A stretch of 64,000 bases of DNA, taken from contig NZ_JACCBX010000010.1 of NCBI RefSeq assembly GCF_013409995.1, positions 1 to 64,000 on the forward strand, in the 5' to 3' direction. The notes under the pieces were generated by a model that was given only the letters and a program-made list of their open reading frames with translations, searched no databases and was not told where the DNA came from. This DNA comes from Neobacillus driksii. Lineage in GTDB: Bacteria > Bacillota > Bacilli > Bacillales > Cytobacillaceae. This document shows positions 27,344-37,045 of the stretch, piece by piece (positions within the stretch are counted from its first letter, which is position 1; every line of letters starts with the position of its first letter). Made by a program: the position numbers and the translations under genes.

Positions 27344-28135
27344 GTGAACAAACTAAATGGAAAAATCATCGAAATTTTTCGTTTTCCTTCACCCAATCCC
27401 AATGTGGAATTAAGGGAGATTACGTATCTTTCAAATGGATTGAGAGTAAAAGGATTACTTGCGGAACCGAAAATAAACGGAAACTATGACGGCTTTTTAT
27501 ATTTGCGCGGCGGCATTAAAAATGTTGGAAAGGTAAGACCTGCAAGAATTGCTCAATTTGCGTCTGAAGGATTCATTGTGTTCGCTCCTTATTACCGAGG
27601 GAATCAAGGGGGAGAGGGGAATGAAGATTTTGCCGGAGAGGACAGGGAGGACGCTTTTGCAGGTTATGAGCTTTTAAGGTCACTTCCTAACGTAGGCTAT
27701 ATCCATGTCTTTGGCTTTTCGCGAGGTGGTGTCATGGCATTGATGACAGCACTTCAATACCCAGAGGCCGCCTCCATCGTTACTTGGGGAGGGGTTAGTG
27801 ATATGACGTTAACCTATGAGGAAAGAAAAGATTTGCGGAAAATGATGAAAAGGGTGATTGGCGGGACACCTGGAAAATATCCTGAAAGATATGAAGAGCG
27901 GACTCCCCTTTATGAACTCGAAAAGCTTTTAGCTCCTATTTTAATCATACATGGAGTAAATGATCAGAATGTATCGGTGGAGCATGCCTACAGACTCGAA
28001 AGAAGACTTAGGATGTTAAATAAACAGGTGGAATCCTGGTACTTTGACGACTTTACGCACTACTTCCCTCCCGTAGTAAACAGAAAAATCGTCAAGGATT
28101 TATCGAATTGGATGAAATGTCAAATCAAAAGATGA
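27344..28135 (+). CDS. ytmA: Alpha/beta hydrolase, prolyl oligopeptidase type (YtmA-like)
   Basis: A 263-residue hydrolase with nucleophile Ser in FGFSRGGVMAL (about residue 128), Asp in IIHGVNDQNV and His in FTHYFPP. It looks like the S9 peptidase catalytic domain without the propeller. The start is GTG 27344 behind AAAGGTGAA. The ytmB gene follows 40 bases later, as in B. subtilis. The natural substrate is unknown. Confidence 0.85.
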   Translation: MNKLNGKIIEIFRFPSPNPNVELREITYLSNGLRVKGLLAEPKINGNYDGFLYLRGGIKNVGKVRPARIAQFASEGFIVFAPYYRGNQGGEGNEDFAGEDREDAFAGYELLRSLPNVGYIHVFGFSRGGVMALMTALQYPEAASIVTWGGVSDMTLTYEERKDLRKMMKRVIGGTPGKYPERYEERTPLYELEKLLAPILIIHGVNDQNVSVEHAYRLERRLRMLNKQVESWYFDDFTHYFPPVVNRKIVKDLSNWMKCQIKR

Positions 28136-28175
28136 TAAAATAGAAGTAAGTCCAATTACAGAGGAGCGAGTACAT

Positions 28176-28418
28176 ATGGGTATGCCCCTTGAGTTAAATA
28201 CGATGATCGTAACCAAAGGCAGAGAAAAGAGAATTGAAGAAAATCTATTCGTATTAGAAAAAGAAGGCTATCGACTTTATCCGATTGATATTCCCATTGA
28301 CGTGAGAAAAACCATTGAAAGCGATACGAGCGGATCTGCGGTCATAAAAAAAGTAGAGTGGCAGGAAAGCCGCACTTGGTTAACTTACCAATTAATTTCA
28401 TTGAATTCTACAAATTAG
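28176..28418 (+). CDS. ytmB: DUF2584 protein YtmB
   Basis: An 80-residue protein matching the DUF2584 family (MPLELNTMIVTKGREKRI near the start, then LEKEGYRLYPIDIP). It starts at ATG behind GAGGAG. It probably shares a transcript with ytmA, and a bidirectional terminator separates it from pckA. The function is unknown. Confidence 0.85.
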   Translation: MGMPLELNTMIVTKGREKRIEENLFVLEKEGYRLYPIDIPIDVRKTIESDTSGSAVIKKVEWQESRTWLTYQLISLNSTN

Positions 28419-28421
28419 TAA

Positions 28422-28456
28422 AAAGCCCTTATCGACAGCGATAAGGGCTTTCTTTT
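28422..28456. terminator. Bidirectional terminator between ytmB and pckA
   Basis: A 13-base perfect stem (28422-28434 with 28439-28451) with an ACAG loop. T-rich sequence on the right and A residues on the left let it serve both genes. Confidence 0.93.
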
Positions 28457-30043
28457 TTAGGCTATTGGACCGCCTTTTACCTCAATGTCTGAATCCACTT
28501 TAGTGAATTTTTTATAGTTTTCACGGAATTTATTCGCTAACTCTTTTGCTTTCTTCTCATAGGATACTGGGTCTGCCCAAGTCTTACTTGGCTGAAGAAC
28601 TTCATCAGGCACACCTGCAATGTGGAGAGGAATATTTAGTCCAAAAATAGCATCTTTTACGGTTTCCACGTTGTTGAGTTCCCCTTCAAGTGCTGCCTGA
28701 ATCATCGCTCTTGTGTAGGATAACTTCATGCGGCTTCCCACTCCGTATTCTCCACCTGTCCAGCCAGTGTTTACAAGAAAAACATTTGCATTATGCTCAA
28801 GAATTTTTTCACCAAGCATTTCTGCATAACGTGTTGCAGGTAAAGGTAGGAATGGTGCACCAAAGCAAGTGGAGAAGGTGGCTTCTGGAGAAGTTACTCC
28901 GCGCTCCGTTCCTGCTAGCTTGGATGTATAACCACTCAAGAAATGATACATTGCCTGCTCTTTTGTTAATTTTGAAATTGGAGGCAATACCCCAAATGCG
29001 TCTGCGGTTAAAAAGACGATGGTATTCGGGTGGCCCGCAATGCTTGGCTGAACTATATTTTCAATGGCGTGCATCGGATAAGCAGCCCTTGTATTTTCAG
29101 TAAGAGTGGAATCGTCATAGTCTGCAATTCTTGTATCAGGATTAAGAACAACATTTTCTAATACGGAACCAAAATGGATGGCATCAAAAATTTGCGGCTC
29201 TTTTTCTCTGGAAAGATTAATGGTTTTTGCATAGCAGCCGCCTTCAATATTAAACACTCCATTCGATGACCAGCCGTGCTCATCATCACCAATTAAGCGG
29301 CGTTTTGGGTCTGCAGATAAAGTGGTTTTTCCTGTCCCAGAAAGACCGAAGAACAAAGCAACATCACCTTCAACACCAATATTAGCAGAGCAGTGCATAG
29401 AGAAAATATTATTCTCAGGCAGCAGGTAGTTCATAATTGAAAAGATTGATTTTTTCATTTCACCAGCATATTCCGTTCCGCCGATTAAGATCGTCCGTTT
29501 TTCGAAAGAGATAATGATAAAGGTTTCAGACTTTGTTCCGTCTATAACAGGATTCGCTTTAAAGTTAGGAGCGGAAATGACAGTGAAACCGGGTTTATGT
29601 GTCAGCAATTCTTCTTCACTAGGCCGAATAAACAATTGATGGGCGAATAAATTATGCCAAGCATATTCATTCACAATTTGAATCGGCAATTGGGTCTTTT
29701 TATCAGCACCTGCAAACCCTTTAAAGACGAATATTTCATTTTTTTCTTTTAAGTAATCTAAAACTTTTTGATAGAGATTATTAAATATTTCTTCTGAAAT
29801 TGGCTGATTCAAATTGCCCCAATCAATTTTATCCTTAATGGATTCTTCCATTACAATAAATTTGTCTTGGGGAGATCTTCCGGTATATTTACCTGTTGAT
29901 ACACTTATCGCACCAGTTGAGGTTAGTTTTCCTTCATTCCTAGATAGGATTTTTTCCACTAATTGAGGAACAGACATTTGAATGTGCACATGGCTTTCTT
30001 CCAGCAATTGGCTTAATTCATTTGGGACATGTACTGAATTCAT
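28457..30043 (-). CDS. pckA: Phosphoenolpyruvate carboxykinase (ATP)
   Basis: PckA makes phosphoenolpyruvate from oxaloacetate and ATP, the entry step of gluconeogenesis. The 528-residue protein has the P-loop GLSGTGKTTLSAD (about residue 235), the metal site IGDDEHGWS, and N-terminal GKYTGRSPQDKF. It is divergent from the SAM-riboswitch/metK unit, the same arrangement as in B. subtilis, where pckA is repressed by CcpN on glucose. I did not identify a CcpN site with confidence. Confidence 0.97.
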   Translation of the reverse strand: MNSVHVPNELSQLLEESHVHIQMSVPQLVEKILSRNEGKLTSTGAISVSTGKYTGRSPQDKFIVMEESIKDKIDWGNLNQPISEEIFNNLYQKVLDYLKEKNEIFVFKGFAGADKKTQLPIQIVNEYAWHNLFAHQLFIRPSEEELLTHKPGFTVISAPNFKANPVIDGTKSETFIIISFEKRTILIGGTEYAGEMKKSIFSIMNYLLPENNIFSMHCSANIGVEGDVALFFGLSGTGKTTLSADPKRRLIGDDEHGWSSNGVFNIEGGCYAKTINLSREKEPQIFDAIHFGSVLENVVLNPDTRIADYDDSTLTENTRAAYPMHAIENIVQPSIAGHPNTIVFLTADAFGVLPPISKLTKEQAMYHFLSGYTSKLAGTERGVTSPEATFSTCFGAPFLPLPATRYAEMLGEKILEHNANVFLVNTGWTGGEYGVGSRMKLSYTRAMIQAALEGELNNVETVKDAIFGLNIPLHIAGVPDEVLQPSKTWADPVSYEKKAKELANKFRENYKKFTKVDSDIEVKGGPIA

Positions 30044-30257
30044 CAGAACGAACCTTCCTTTTCAAGTTTTTAATTGTCAATATATTCATAAAAAGTATAA
30101 CACATTTAATTTAATAGTCTATACTAATTGGTAAATTTGGGTTGTATTATTAAGTATTAAATTAAAATGGAAAAATTTCATATATTTATCCTTAATTTGC
30201 TAGCAAATTCGTTGACAACGCTCGACAGGTTCAAGTATGATACTAATTTGAACGGAT

Positions 30258-30404
30258 ACTCTCTTATCCTGAGCTGGTGGAGGGACAGGCCCTATGAAAC
30301 CCAGCAACCTGCTTTATGAGAAGACCAACCTATTTATTGGTCCTATTCTCAAGTGCGAAGGTGCTAATCTGACGCAAGGCTTTGACCTTGAACGATAAGA
30401 GTGA
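30258..30404 (+). promoter_or_regulatory. SAM-I (S-box) riboswitch of metK
   Basis: The leader begins CTCTTATC and closes with GATAAGAG (30261-30268 with 30394-30401), forming P1. Inside are the conserved GAGCTGGTGGAGGGACAGGC-type core, CGATGAAACC-like CCTATGAAACCCAGCAACC, and GCGAAGGTGCTAA. When SAM is bound, the terminator at 30417-30445 forms and shuts off metK. Confidence 0.95.
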
Positions 30405-30416
30405 AAGGACCGGAAC

Positions 30417-30445
30417 AACCTTTCCTCACAATGGTAAGGTTTTTT
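30417..30445 (+). terminator. Expression-platform terminator of the metK riboswitch
   Basis: AACCTTTCC (30417-30425) pairs with GGTAAGGTT (30433-30441) with one mismatch and is followed by T residues. GAAAGG at 30403-30408 can instead pair with CCTTTC (30419-30424), a plausible antiterminator. Confidence 0.85.
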
Positions 30446-30603
30446 GTTTTGTATAGACCTTTTATCAATAGAGTTACTAATAAAAATCCTTTGTTTATTT
30501 CATACTAAGGGAATGAGTACCGTATCAATTTCAGTGGTTCTAGAAGTATTCCTGTCACCTTCAAATGGACCTTGATTTATCTCATAATATAGGAGGAAAT
30601 CAG

Positions 30604-31806
30604 ATGTCAACAAAACGTCGTCGTTTGTTCACTTCTGAATCAGTTACCGAAGGTCATCCAGATAAAATCTGTGACCAAATATCTGATTCGATTTTAGATG
30701 CCATTTTAGCAAAGGATGCAAATGCCCGGGTTGCTGCTGAAACATCCGTTACAACTGGATTAGTCTTAGTTGCAGGTGAAATCACTACATCTACTTACGT
30801 TGATATTCCAAAAATCGTTCGTGAAACAATTAAGGGTATTGGCTATAATCGTGCAAAATATGGCTTTGACTCCGAGACATGTGGTGTTATCACTTCTATT
30901 GGTGAGCAATCTCCTGACATTGCGATGGGGGTCGATCAGGCTCTTGAAGCACGTGAAGGGCAAATGTCTGATGAAGAAATCGAAGCTATTGGTGCAGGAG
31001 ACCAAGGTTTAATGTTTGGTTTTGCTTGTAATGAAACCAAAGAATTAATGCCTCTTCCCATTTCCTTGGCACACAAGCTTGCACGTCGTTTAACAGAGGT
31101 TCGTAAAGAGGATATTCTTCCTTACTTGCGTCCAGACGGAAAGACGCAAGTAACAGTAGAATACGATGAGAATGATAAACCTGTACGTATTGATACCATT
31201 GTTATTTCAACACAGCATCATCCTGAAATTACGTTAGAGCAAATTCAACGTAACATAAAAGAGTATGTGATTAATCCCGTTGTTCCGAAAGAACTAATTG
31301 ACGAAAATACAAAGTATTTCATTAATCCAACTGGCCGCTTCGTTATTGGCGGACCACAAGGGGATGCTGGTTTAACAGGGCGTAAAATAATTGTTGATAC
31401 GTATGGCGGTTATGCACGTCACGGCGGTGGAGCCTTCTCTGGTAAAGATCCTACAAAAGTTGACCGTTCTGCAGCCTATGCTGCTCGTTATGTTGCGAAA
31501 AATATTGTAGCAGCAGGATTTGCAGATAAGGTTGAAGTGCAGCTTGCCTATGCAATTGGTGTAGCAAGACCTGTTTCCATTTCCATTGACACATTTGGAA
31601 CTGGTAAAGTAAGCGAGGAGGTCTTAGTTGATCTAGTTAGTAAAAACTTTGATCTTCGCCCTGCTGGAATCATTAACATGTTAAATTTACGTCGCCCAAT
31701 TTACAAGCAAACAGCTGCATATGGTCATTTTGGCCGTACTGATGTTGATCTTCCTTGGGAGCGTACTGATAAAGCTGATACATTACGTCAGCAAGCGAAA
31801 ATTTAA
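30604..31806 (+). CDS. metK: S-adenosylmethionine synthase
   Basis: MetK makes SAM from methionine and ATP. The 400-residue protein shows TSESVTEGHPDKICDQISD near the start, then GAGDQGLMFG and the signature GGGAFSGKDPTKVDRS. I chose ATG 30604 behind AGGAGGAAA; the longer frame from 30565 includes leader sequence. It is controlled by the SAM riboswitch upstream. SAM also feeds LuxS recycling, SpeD and the methyltransferases encoded in this window. Confidence 0.98.
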   Translation: MSTKRRRLFTSESVTEGHPDKICDQISDSILDAILAKDANARVAAETSVTTGLVLVAGEITTSTYVDIPKIVRETIKGIGYNRAKYGFDSETCGVITSIGEQSPDIAMGVDQALEAREGQMSDEEIEAIGAGDQGLMFGFACNETKELMPLPISLAHKLARRLTEVRKEDILPYLRPDGKTQVTVEYDENDKPVRIDTIVISTQHHPEITLEQIQRNIKEYVINPVVPKELIDENTKYFINPTGRFVIGGPQGDAGLTGRKIIVDTYGGYARHGGGAFSGKDPTKVDRSAAYAARYVAKNIVAAGFADKVEVQLAYAIGVARPVSISIDTFGTGKVSEEVLVDLVSKNFDLRPAGIINMLNLRRPIYKQTAAYGHFGRTDVDLPWERTDKADTLRQQAKI

Positions 31807-31820
31807 CCAGAAAAACAGGG

Positions 31821-31850
31821 GAGTTGCATTTTACATGTAACTCTTTTTTT
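31821..31850 (+). terminator. Terminator after metK
   Basis: An 8-base stem with one G:T pair (31821-31828 with 31836-31843), followed by seven T residues. Confidence 0.88.
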
Positions 31851-32009
31851 CATATACTCGTCAAAGTTTAGGGCAATGTGTTTAGGTGAAAACTGTTTAT
31901 ACCTGAATTTTCCTACCTTTCACACTGACATTTTAAGATGAAAAGTGGTAGGATAAGAGAGTATGTTTTTTAAGTTTGGATATTTAGATTGGAGTAGGTG
32001 AAGTACATA

Positions 32010-33902
32010 ATGTGTGGTTTTATTGGTTGTGTACACGACAAAGAACAACATTTTCGTGACGAGCAAAAACAACAATTCAAAAACATGAACGATATTATAA
32101 CCCATCGTGGACCTGATGATGATGGTTTTTATTATGATGATCATATTCAATTCGGTTTTCGCCGTTTAAGTATTATTGATATTGAATGTGGGCATCAGCC
32201 ATTAACGTATGAAGATGAGCGCTATTGGATTATTTTTAATGGCGAGGTTTATAACTACCTAGAACTTCGTGAAGAATTGCTCAAAGAAGGCTTACAGTTT
32301 GCAACAAACTCTGATACTGAAGTTATTATCGCTTTATATAGCCATTTGAAAGAGAAGGCTGTTGAAAAACTGAGAGGGATGTTTGCATTCACGATTTGGG
32401 ATAAACAAGAACAAACGGTATTCGGTGCAAGGGATCCTTTCGGAATTAAACCATACTTCTACTTTGAGGATGGGGAAAGAACATTTTTTGCTTCTGAAAA
32501 GAAGAGTATCCTTCTTGCGCTAGAAAACGATGTTTTAGATTATGATTCCCTTCAGCACTATTTAACGTATCAGTTTGTCCCAGAACCAAACACGATGTCA
32601 AAAGGGATTTATAAGTTAGAGCCAGGGCACTATTTTACAAAGAAGATAGGCGCTCCAATGGAAATTAAAAGATATTGGAAAGCACATTTTAACCCGGTTC
32701 AAAAATCCGAATCAGAGTTTATCAAAGAAATACAAGATGTTTTAATTGATTCAGTTAAAATGCATATGAGAAGTGATGTACCTGTTGGGTCTTTCCTTTC
32801 CGGCGGTATTGACTCTTCGATTATTGCTTCGATTGCAAAACAATTTCATCCAGCCATTAAGACATTTTCAGTAGGTTTTGAGCAAAATGGTTTTAGTGAA
32901 ATCGATGTTGCAAAAGAAACTGCGGATAAACTTGGGGTAGAAAATATAAGTTATGTGATTACACCGCAGGAATACATGAATGAACTGCCGAAAATCATTT
33001 GGCACATGGATGATCCACTTGCCGACCCTGCAGCGATCCCGTTGTACTTTGTCGCCCGTGAAGCAAGAAAGCATGTTACGGTTGTTCTTTCTGGTGAAGG
33101 TGCCGATGAATTATTTGGCGGTTATAATATTTATCGCGAACCACAGGATTTAGAAGTGTTTAATAAAATCCCAAGAGTAGGAAAAGTATTGTTAAAAGGG
33201 ATTGCAAACATCATGCCTGAAGGAATGAAAGGGAAGAGCTTTATTGAGCGTGGAGTAACTCCTATGGAAGAACGTTATATTGGTAATGCTAAAATGTTCA
33301 CAGAGGAAGAGAAAAGAGACCTGCTATCTGTTTACCGTGAAGGTTTAGATTACACTGATATCACCAAACCACTTTATGCTGAATCAAAGGGCTATGATCC
33401 AGTTGATCGTATGCAATTTATTGATATCCATACATGGATGCGCGGCGATATTTTATTAAAAGCGGATAAAATGACGATGGCTCATTCATTAGAGCTTCGG
33501 GTTCCATTCTTGGATAAAGTGGTTTTTGAAACAGCATCAAAAATTCCGACTAGCTTGAAAACAGCTAATGGTACAACAAAATATATTTTACGTAAAGCAG
33601 CAGAAGGAATTGTTCCTGAGCATGTATTGAATCGTAAGAAACTCGGATTCCCAGTGCCGATTCGCCATTGGCTGAAGAATGAAATGAATGAGTGGGCAAA
33701 AACGATTATTCGAGAAAGCAGCACAGATCATTTAATCAATAAACCTTACGTATTAAGACTTCTTGAAGACCATTGTCAAGGGAAGGCGGATAACAGCCGT
33801 AAAATATGGACCGTGCTCATCTTTATGGTATGGCACCAGGTTTATGTGGAGGGTAAATACTCCTTTTCAGGACAAAAAGAACTCTTGACTATGAAAAATT
33901 AA
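32010..33902 (+). CDS. asnB: Asparagine synthase (glutamine-hydrolysing)
   Basis: AsnB amidates aspartate using glutamine and ATP. The 630-residue protein starts MCGFIGC, and the Cys after Met is the glutaminase nucleophile, which fixes the start at ATG 32010 (behind GGAGTAGGTG) rather than at an in-frame GTG at 31998. The ntn domain includes THRGPDDDG and FNGEVYNY. The synthetase domain has the PP-loop SFLSGGIDSSI (about residue 260). metK-asnB order is as in B. subtilis. Confidence 0.96.
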   Translation: MCGFIGCVHDKEQHFRDEQKQQFKNMNDIITHRGPDDDGFYYDDHIQFGFRRLSIIDIECGHQPLTYEDERYWIIFNGEVYNYLELREELLKEGLQFATNSDTEVIIALYSHLKEKAVEKLRGMFAFTIWDKQEQTVFGARDPFGIKPYFYFEDGERTFFASEKKSILLALENDVLDYDSLQHYLTYQFVPEPNTMSKGIYKLEPGHYFTKKIGAPMEIKRYWKAHFNPVQKSESEFIKEIQDVLIDSVKMHMRSDVPVGSFLSGGIDSSIIASIAKQFHPAIKTFSVGFEQNGFSEIDVAKETADKLGVENISYVITPQEYMNELPKIIWHMDDPLADPAAIPLYFVAREARKHVTVVLSGEGADELFGGYNIYREPQDLEVFNKIPRVGKVLLKGIANIMPEGMKGKSFIERGVTPMEERYIGNAKMFTEEEKRDLLSVYREGLDYTDITKPLYAESKGYDPVDRMQFIDIHTWMRGDILLKADKMTMAHSLELRVPFLDKVVFETASKIPTSLKTANGTTKYILRKAAEGIVPEHVLNRKKLGFPVPIRHWLKNEMNEWAKTIIRESSTDHLINKPYVLRLLEDHCQGKADNSRKIWTVLIFMVWHQVYVEGKYSFSGQKELLTMKN

Positions 33903-33908
33903 ACCACG

Positions 33909-33942
33909 AAAGCACCCATAAGAAATTTTATGGGTGCTTTTT
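33909..33942. terminator. Bidirectional terminator between asnB and ytoA
   Basis: A 13-base perfect stem (33909-33921 with 33928-33940) with a 6-base loop, between convergent genes. Confidence 0.92.
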
Positions 33943-33950
33943 AAATGATA

Positions 33951-34463
33951 TTATTTCTGTAGAGACTTATAATATTGAGCCTTCTCTGCATATTCTGTAT
34001 AGATTCTGTCCATTTCTTTTTTGTCATGTTCATTTAATTCTCTAATAACTTTAGCGGGTCTGCCAAATGCTAATGTATTAGGAGGGATTTTTTTGCCTTG
34101 GGGTACAAGACTGCCTGCACCGATAAAAGCACCTTCCCCGATTTCGGCCTGGTCTAGAATGATAGAGCCCATGCCAACCAATGCCTTTTTTCGAATAATA
34201 CAGCTATGGAGTGTCACCTGATGACCAACGGTTACTTCATCTTCTAAAATCAATGGATTATTTGGGCTTTGGTGCAGAACGCAGTTGTCCTGAATATTTA
34301 CTCTACAACCGATGACTGTAGGCGCGACGTCTCCTCTTATGACAGAATTAAACCAAACGCTTGATTCTTCTCCTATTTCAACATCGCCAGTAATGGTAGT
34401 AAAATCTGCAAGGAATACAGATTCAGCAATTTTTGGGTTTTTACCTTTGTATGGATAAATCAT
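33951..34463 (-). CDS. ytoA: Gamma-carbonic-anhydrase-like hexapeptide protein (YtoA)
   Basis: A 170-residue left-handed beta-helix protein with repeated hexapeptides. It conserves the gamma-CA metal-site pattern: SVIRGDV, then QDNCVLH, VTVGHQVTLHSC. The three His of the last two segments fit zinc or iron ligands. I chose ATG 34463 behind AAGGAGCG over a start 36 bases upstream. PaaY/YrdA-type relatives often lack measurable anhydrase activity, so the reaction is uncertain. Confidence 0.85.
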   Translation of the reverse strand: MIYPYKGKNPKIAESVFLADFTTITGDVEIGEESSVWFNSVIRGDVAPTVIGCRVNIQDNCVLHQSPNNPLILEDEVTVGHQVTLHSCIIRKKALVGMGSIILDQAEIGEGAFIGAGSLVPQGKKIPPNTLAFGRPAKVIRELNEHDKKEMDRIYTEYAEKAQYYKSLQK

Positions 34464-34543
34464 TTGGGTCGCTCCTTTTTGACTGAAATACATATTCACT
34501 TTAATATTATACTAAATAGAATATTTTTCTAGGGGGAAAAACG

Positions 34544-35347
34544 ATGTGGAAGTGGGAAGCAGAAGGGGAAGCGAAGGCCGTAATCGTGATGGTTCATGGT
34601 GCAATGGAACATCACAGACGATATGGCTGGCTCATTGAAATGTGGCGCGGGTCTGGTTTTCATGTCATTATGGGCGATCTTCCTGGGCAAGGCATGACAA
34701 CAAGATCCCGCAGAGGCCATATAGATTCATTTGAAGAGTACATAAGTGAAGTGAAGGAATGGGTTAAAGCAGCCTTTCGTTATGAGATACCTGTGTTTAT
34801 ATTCGGCCATAGTATGGGCGGGTTAATTGCGATTCGTTTGCTTCAGGAAGAAAAATTTGACTTGGCAGGGGTCATTCTCTCATCACCATGTTTAGGCTTA
34901 GTCCATACTCCCCCAAAAATTTTAGATATACTATCATACGGGATAAATGTGATTTTTCCTTCATTCAAAATGAATTCAGGCATAACCGTTGATATGGCTA
35001 CCAGAAATCAAGATGTTATTGAGGCAGATAAAGATGATACCCTCTATATCACAAAAGTTTCTGTTAGGTGGTACCGTGAGTTGGTCGAGGCTATGAAAGA
35101 GGCTTTCCTGTCAATCGAAGGCACAAAGGATGTTCCAATGCTTGTTATGCAAGCCGGTGATGATAAAATTGTTAATAAGATACCTGTAAAGGATTGGTTT
35201 AACCATGCACCCCTATCAGAAAAAAGATTTAAAGAATGGCCAAAGTTTTATCATGAAATTTTTAATGAACCTGAACGAGATGATATATTTGAGTACGCCA
35301 AGGATTTTGTTATCAGCCAATTAAAAGCAATAGGTTACATTGTTTAA
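34544..35347 (+). CDS. ytpA: Alpha/beta hydrolase YtpA (lysophospholipase type)
   Basis: A 267-residue hydrolase with VHGAMEHHRRYGWLIE at the N-terminus, nucleophile Ser in FGHSMGGLIAI (about residue 90), Asp in QAGDDKIV and His in FYHEIFNE. In B. subtilis YtpA is required for the phospholipid antibiotic bacilysocin. The ATG is behind AGGGGGAAAAACG. It overlaps the ytpB frame, so the two are co-transcribed. Confidence 0.87.
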   Translation: MWKWEAEGEAKAVIVMVHGAMEHHRRYGWLIEMWRGSGFHVIMGDLPGQGMTTRSRRGHIDSFEEYISEVKEWVKAAFRYEIPVFIFGHSMGGLIAIRLLQEEKFDLAGVILSSPCLGLVHTPPKILDILSYGINVIFPSFKMNSGITVDMATRNQDVIEADKDDTLYITKVSVRWYRELVEAMKEAFLSIEGTKDVPMLVMQAGDDKIVNKIPVKDWFNHAPLSEKRFKEWPKFYHEIFNEPERDDIFEYAKDFVISQLKAIGYIV

Positions 35348-35366
35348 GAAAGGGAAGATAGTCTCC

Positions 35367-36449
35367 ATGATGCCAATTAGACTCATGTCGAAAGTATATC
35401 GTCGAATCATCCCAGCTGTTCATCAAGAGCTAAGGTTTTGGAGGTCCCGAGCAGAAAGTATTCCTAATGAGGAGCTTAGAACGCAGGCATTAGCGAGTAT
35501 TGAACATAAAACCTTTCACTGTGAAGGTGGAGGGATTCTAGCGCTTACGGCGAATGATCAGTATAAACAGGCAGTAAAATTTATTGTTGCTTATCAAACC
35601 ATTAGTGATTACTTAGATAACCTTTGCGACCGGAGTACTTCGCTTGACCCAAAGGACTTTGAAGCCCTCCATGAATCTATGCAGGATGCTCTTACACTTG
35701 AAAGTGAACCAAAAAATTATTACCGGTTTCGTGAGGATCAGAACGATGGTGGTTATTTAAATGATTTAGCAGAAACCTGCAGATCTGTTTTAGGAGAACT
35801 GAAGCATTATCATTTGATAAAAGAGTACCTGTTAGAGCTTTGCGAATATTACTGTGACTTGCAAATACACAAGCATGTAATTCAAGAAGAAAGAGTACCT
35901 CGATTAGAAAAATGGTTTGAAGTCCATCAAAATAAACTTCCTGAAATGGAGTGGTACGAATTTTCTGCTTGCTCGGGTTCAACCTTGGGGATATTTTGTC
36001 TTATTTCATATGCAATGAGAGAAGATTTTCAGGCAGAGGATGCAGATAATATACGTAAAGGATATTTCCCCTACATACAAGGGCTTCATATACTGTTAGA
36101 TTATTTTATTGACCAAGAAGAAGACCGTGAAGGCGGCGACCTGAATTTTTGTTTTTACTATGAGAATCAGGAAACACTGTTTAACCGTTTAAATCATTTT
36201 GTCCATGAAGCAGACAGACATACTGAATTTCTGCCCCATAAAAAGTTTCACCAGCTCATTAACCGCGGGCTGTTAGGAATTTATTTATCGGATGGAAAGG
36301 TTCGCAAACAGAAAAAGGTTCGAAGACTAGCTAGAGGCCTCATAAAGACTGGCGGGATAGTCAGCTATTTCTTTTATATCAACGGACTGGTCTATCGTTC
36401 CGTACAAAAATGGATACCTTCATTTGTAACAAGGCTTATCTTAAAATAA
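35367..36449 (+). CDS. ytpB: Tetraprenyl-beta-curcumene synthase (YtpB-type terpene synthase)
   Basis: The DUF2600-family enzyme cyclises C35 heptaprenyl diphosphate to a sesquarterpene in B. subtilis, feeding baciterpenoid/sporulene-like lipids. The 360-residue protein keeps Asp-rich segments typical of the family, DYLDNLCDRSTSLDP (about residue 85) and DYFIDQEEDREGGD (about 245), and FHCEGGGIL. I chose ATG 35367, 11 bases after AAAGGGA. A TTG at 35340 overlapping ytpA is the alternative. A terminator follows. Confidence 0.88.
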   Translation: MMPIRLMSKVYRRIIPAVHQELRFWRSRAESIPNEELRTQALASIEHKTFHCEGGGILALTANDQYKQAVKFIVAYQTISDYLDNLCDRSTSLDPKDFEALHESMQDALTLESEPKNYYRFREDQNDGGYLNDLAETCRSVLGELKHYHLIKEYLLELCEYYCDLQIHKHVIQEERVPRLEKWFEVHQNKLPEMEWYEFSACSGSTLGIFCLISYAMREDFQAEDADNIRKGYFPYIQGLHILLDYFIDQEEDREGGDLNFCFYYENQETLFNRLNHFVHEADRHTEFLPHKKFHQLINRGLLGIYLSDGKVRKQKKVRRLARGLIKTGGIVSYFFYINGLVYRSVQKWIPSFVTRLILK

Positions 36450-36480
36450 ATAAACCAGGCAGAGCCTGGTTTATCTTTTT
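36450..36480. terminator. Bidirectional terminator between ytpB and ytqB
   Basis: An 11-base perfect stem (36450-36460 with 36464-36474) with a 3-base loop and T-rich tail. It overlaps the end of the convergent ytqB gene. Confidence 0.9.
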
Positions 36481-37043
36481 TCAATTGCAACAATAAATGG
36501 GGGATTATTTTGTTGATTGATAAAGCGATATTGAAGGACATGCGCACACTTCTGATCAATATCCTGACAATATGCCAATAAAGCGTCCCGTTCAACTGCT
36601 CCCTCAGTATGACCATGGTAAATCACAAGGATAATTATTCCTTCTGGTACCATAATTTTAAGCAATTGCTCAATTGCAGAAATGGTAGTTTCAGGTCTAG
36701 TTACAACTGATTTATCACTGCCTGGTAAATAGCCTAAATTAAAAATCGCAGCTTTTACCTTACCATGATGTTCTTTAGGTATTAAATTGGAAAGCTCTTC
36801 ATGACCGTTGTGGAAAATGGTGACCCGGTCTGCCAGCCCGTGTTGTTTCAATCTATCTATACTGGTTCGAATGGCATCCTCTTGCACATCAAAACTATAA
36901 ACGGTGCCATTTTCACCTACGAGGTTAGCCATAAAAACAGTATCATGACCATTTCCTAGCGTTGCATCAACTACCACATCACCACTAGTTATAGTTTTTT
37001 CAAGTAATTTCTTTGCATAAGGGAGTATCCGGTCAAGCCTCAC
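36471..37043 (-). CDS. ytqB: tRNA wobble-uridine methyltransferase MnmM (YtqB)
   Basis: A 190-residue class I SAM methyltransferase with motif I VVDATLGNGHDT (about residue 26) and the catalytic-loop region FNLGYLPGSDK (about 107). YtqB of B. subtilis has been reported to methylate nm5s2U in tRNA (MnmM). It lies directly downstream of ytqA on the same strand with a 2-base gap, a conserved pair, so both probably act on the same modification. Confidence 0.85.
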   Translation of the reverse strand: MRLDRILPYAKKLLEKTITSGDVVVDATLGNGHDTVFMANLVGENGTVYSFDVQEDAIRTSIDRLKQHGLADRVTIFHNGHEELSNLIPKEHHGKVKAAIFNLGYLPGSDKSVVTRPETTISAIEQLLKIMVPEGIIILVIYHGHTEGAVERDALLAYCQDIDQKCAHVLQYRFINQQNNPPFIVAIEKR

Positions 37044-37045
37044 GG

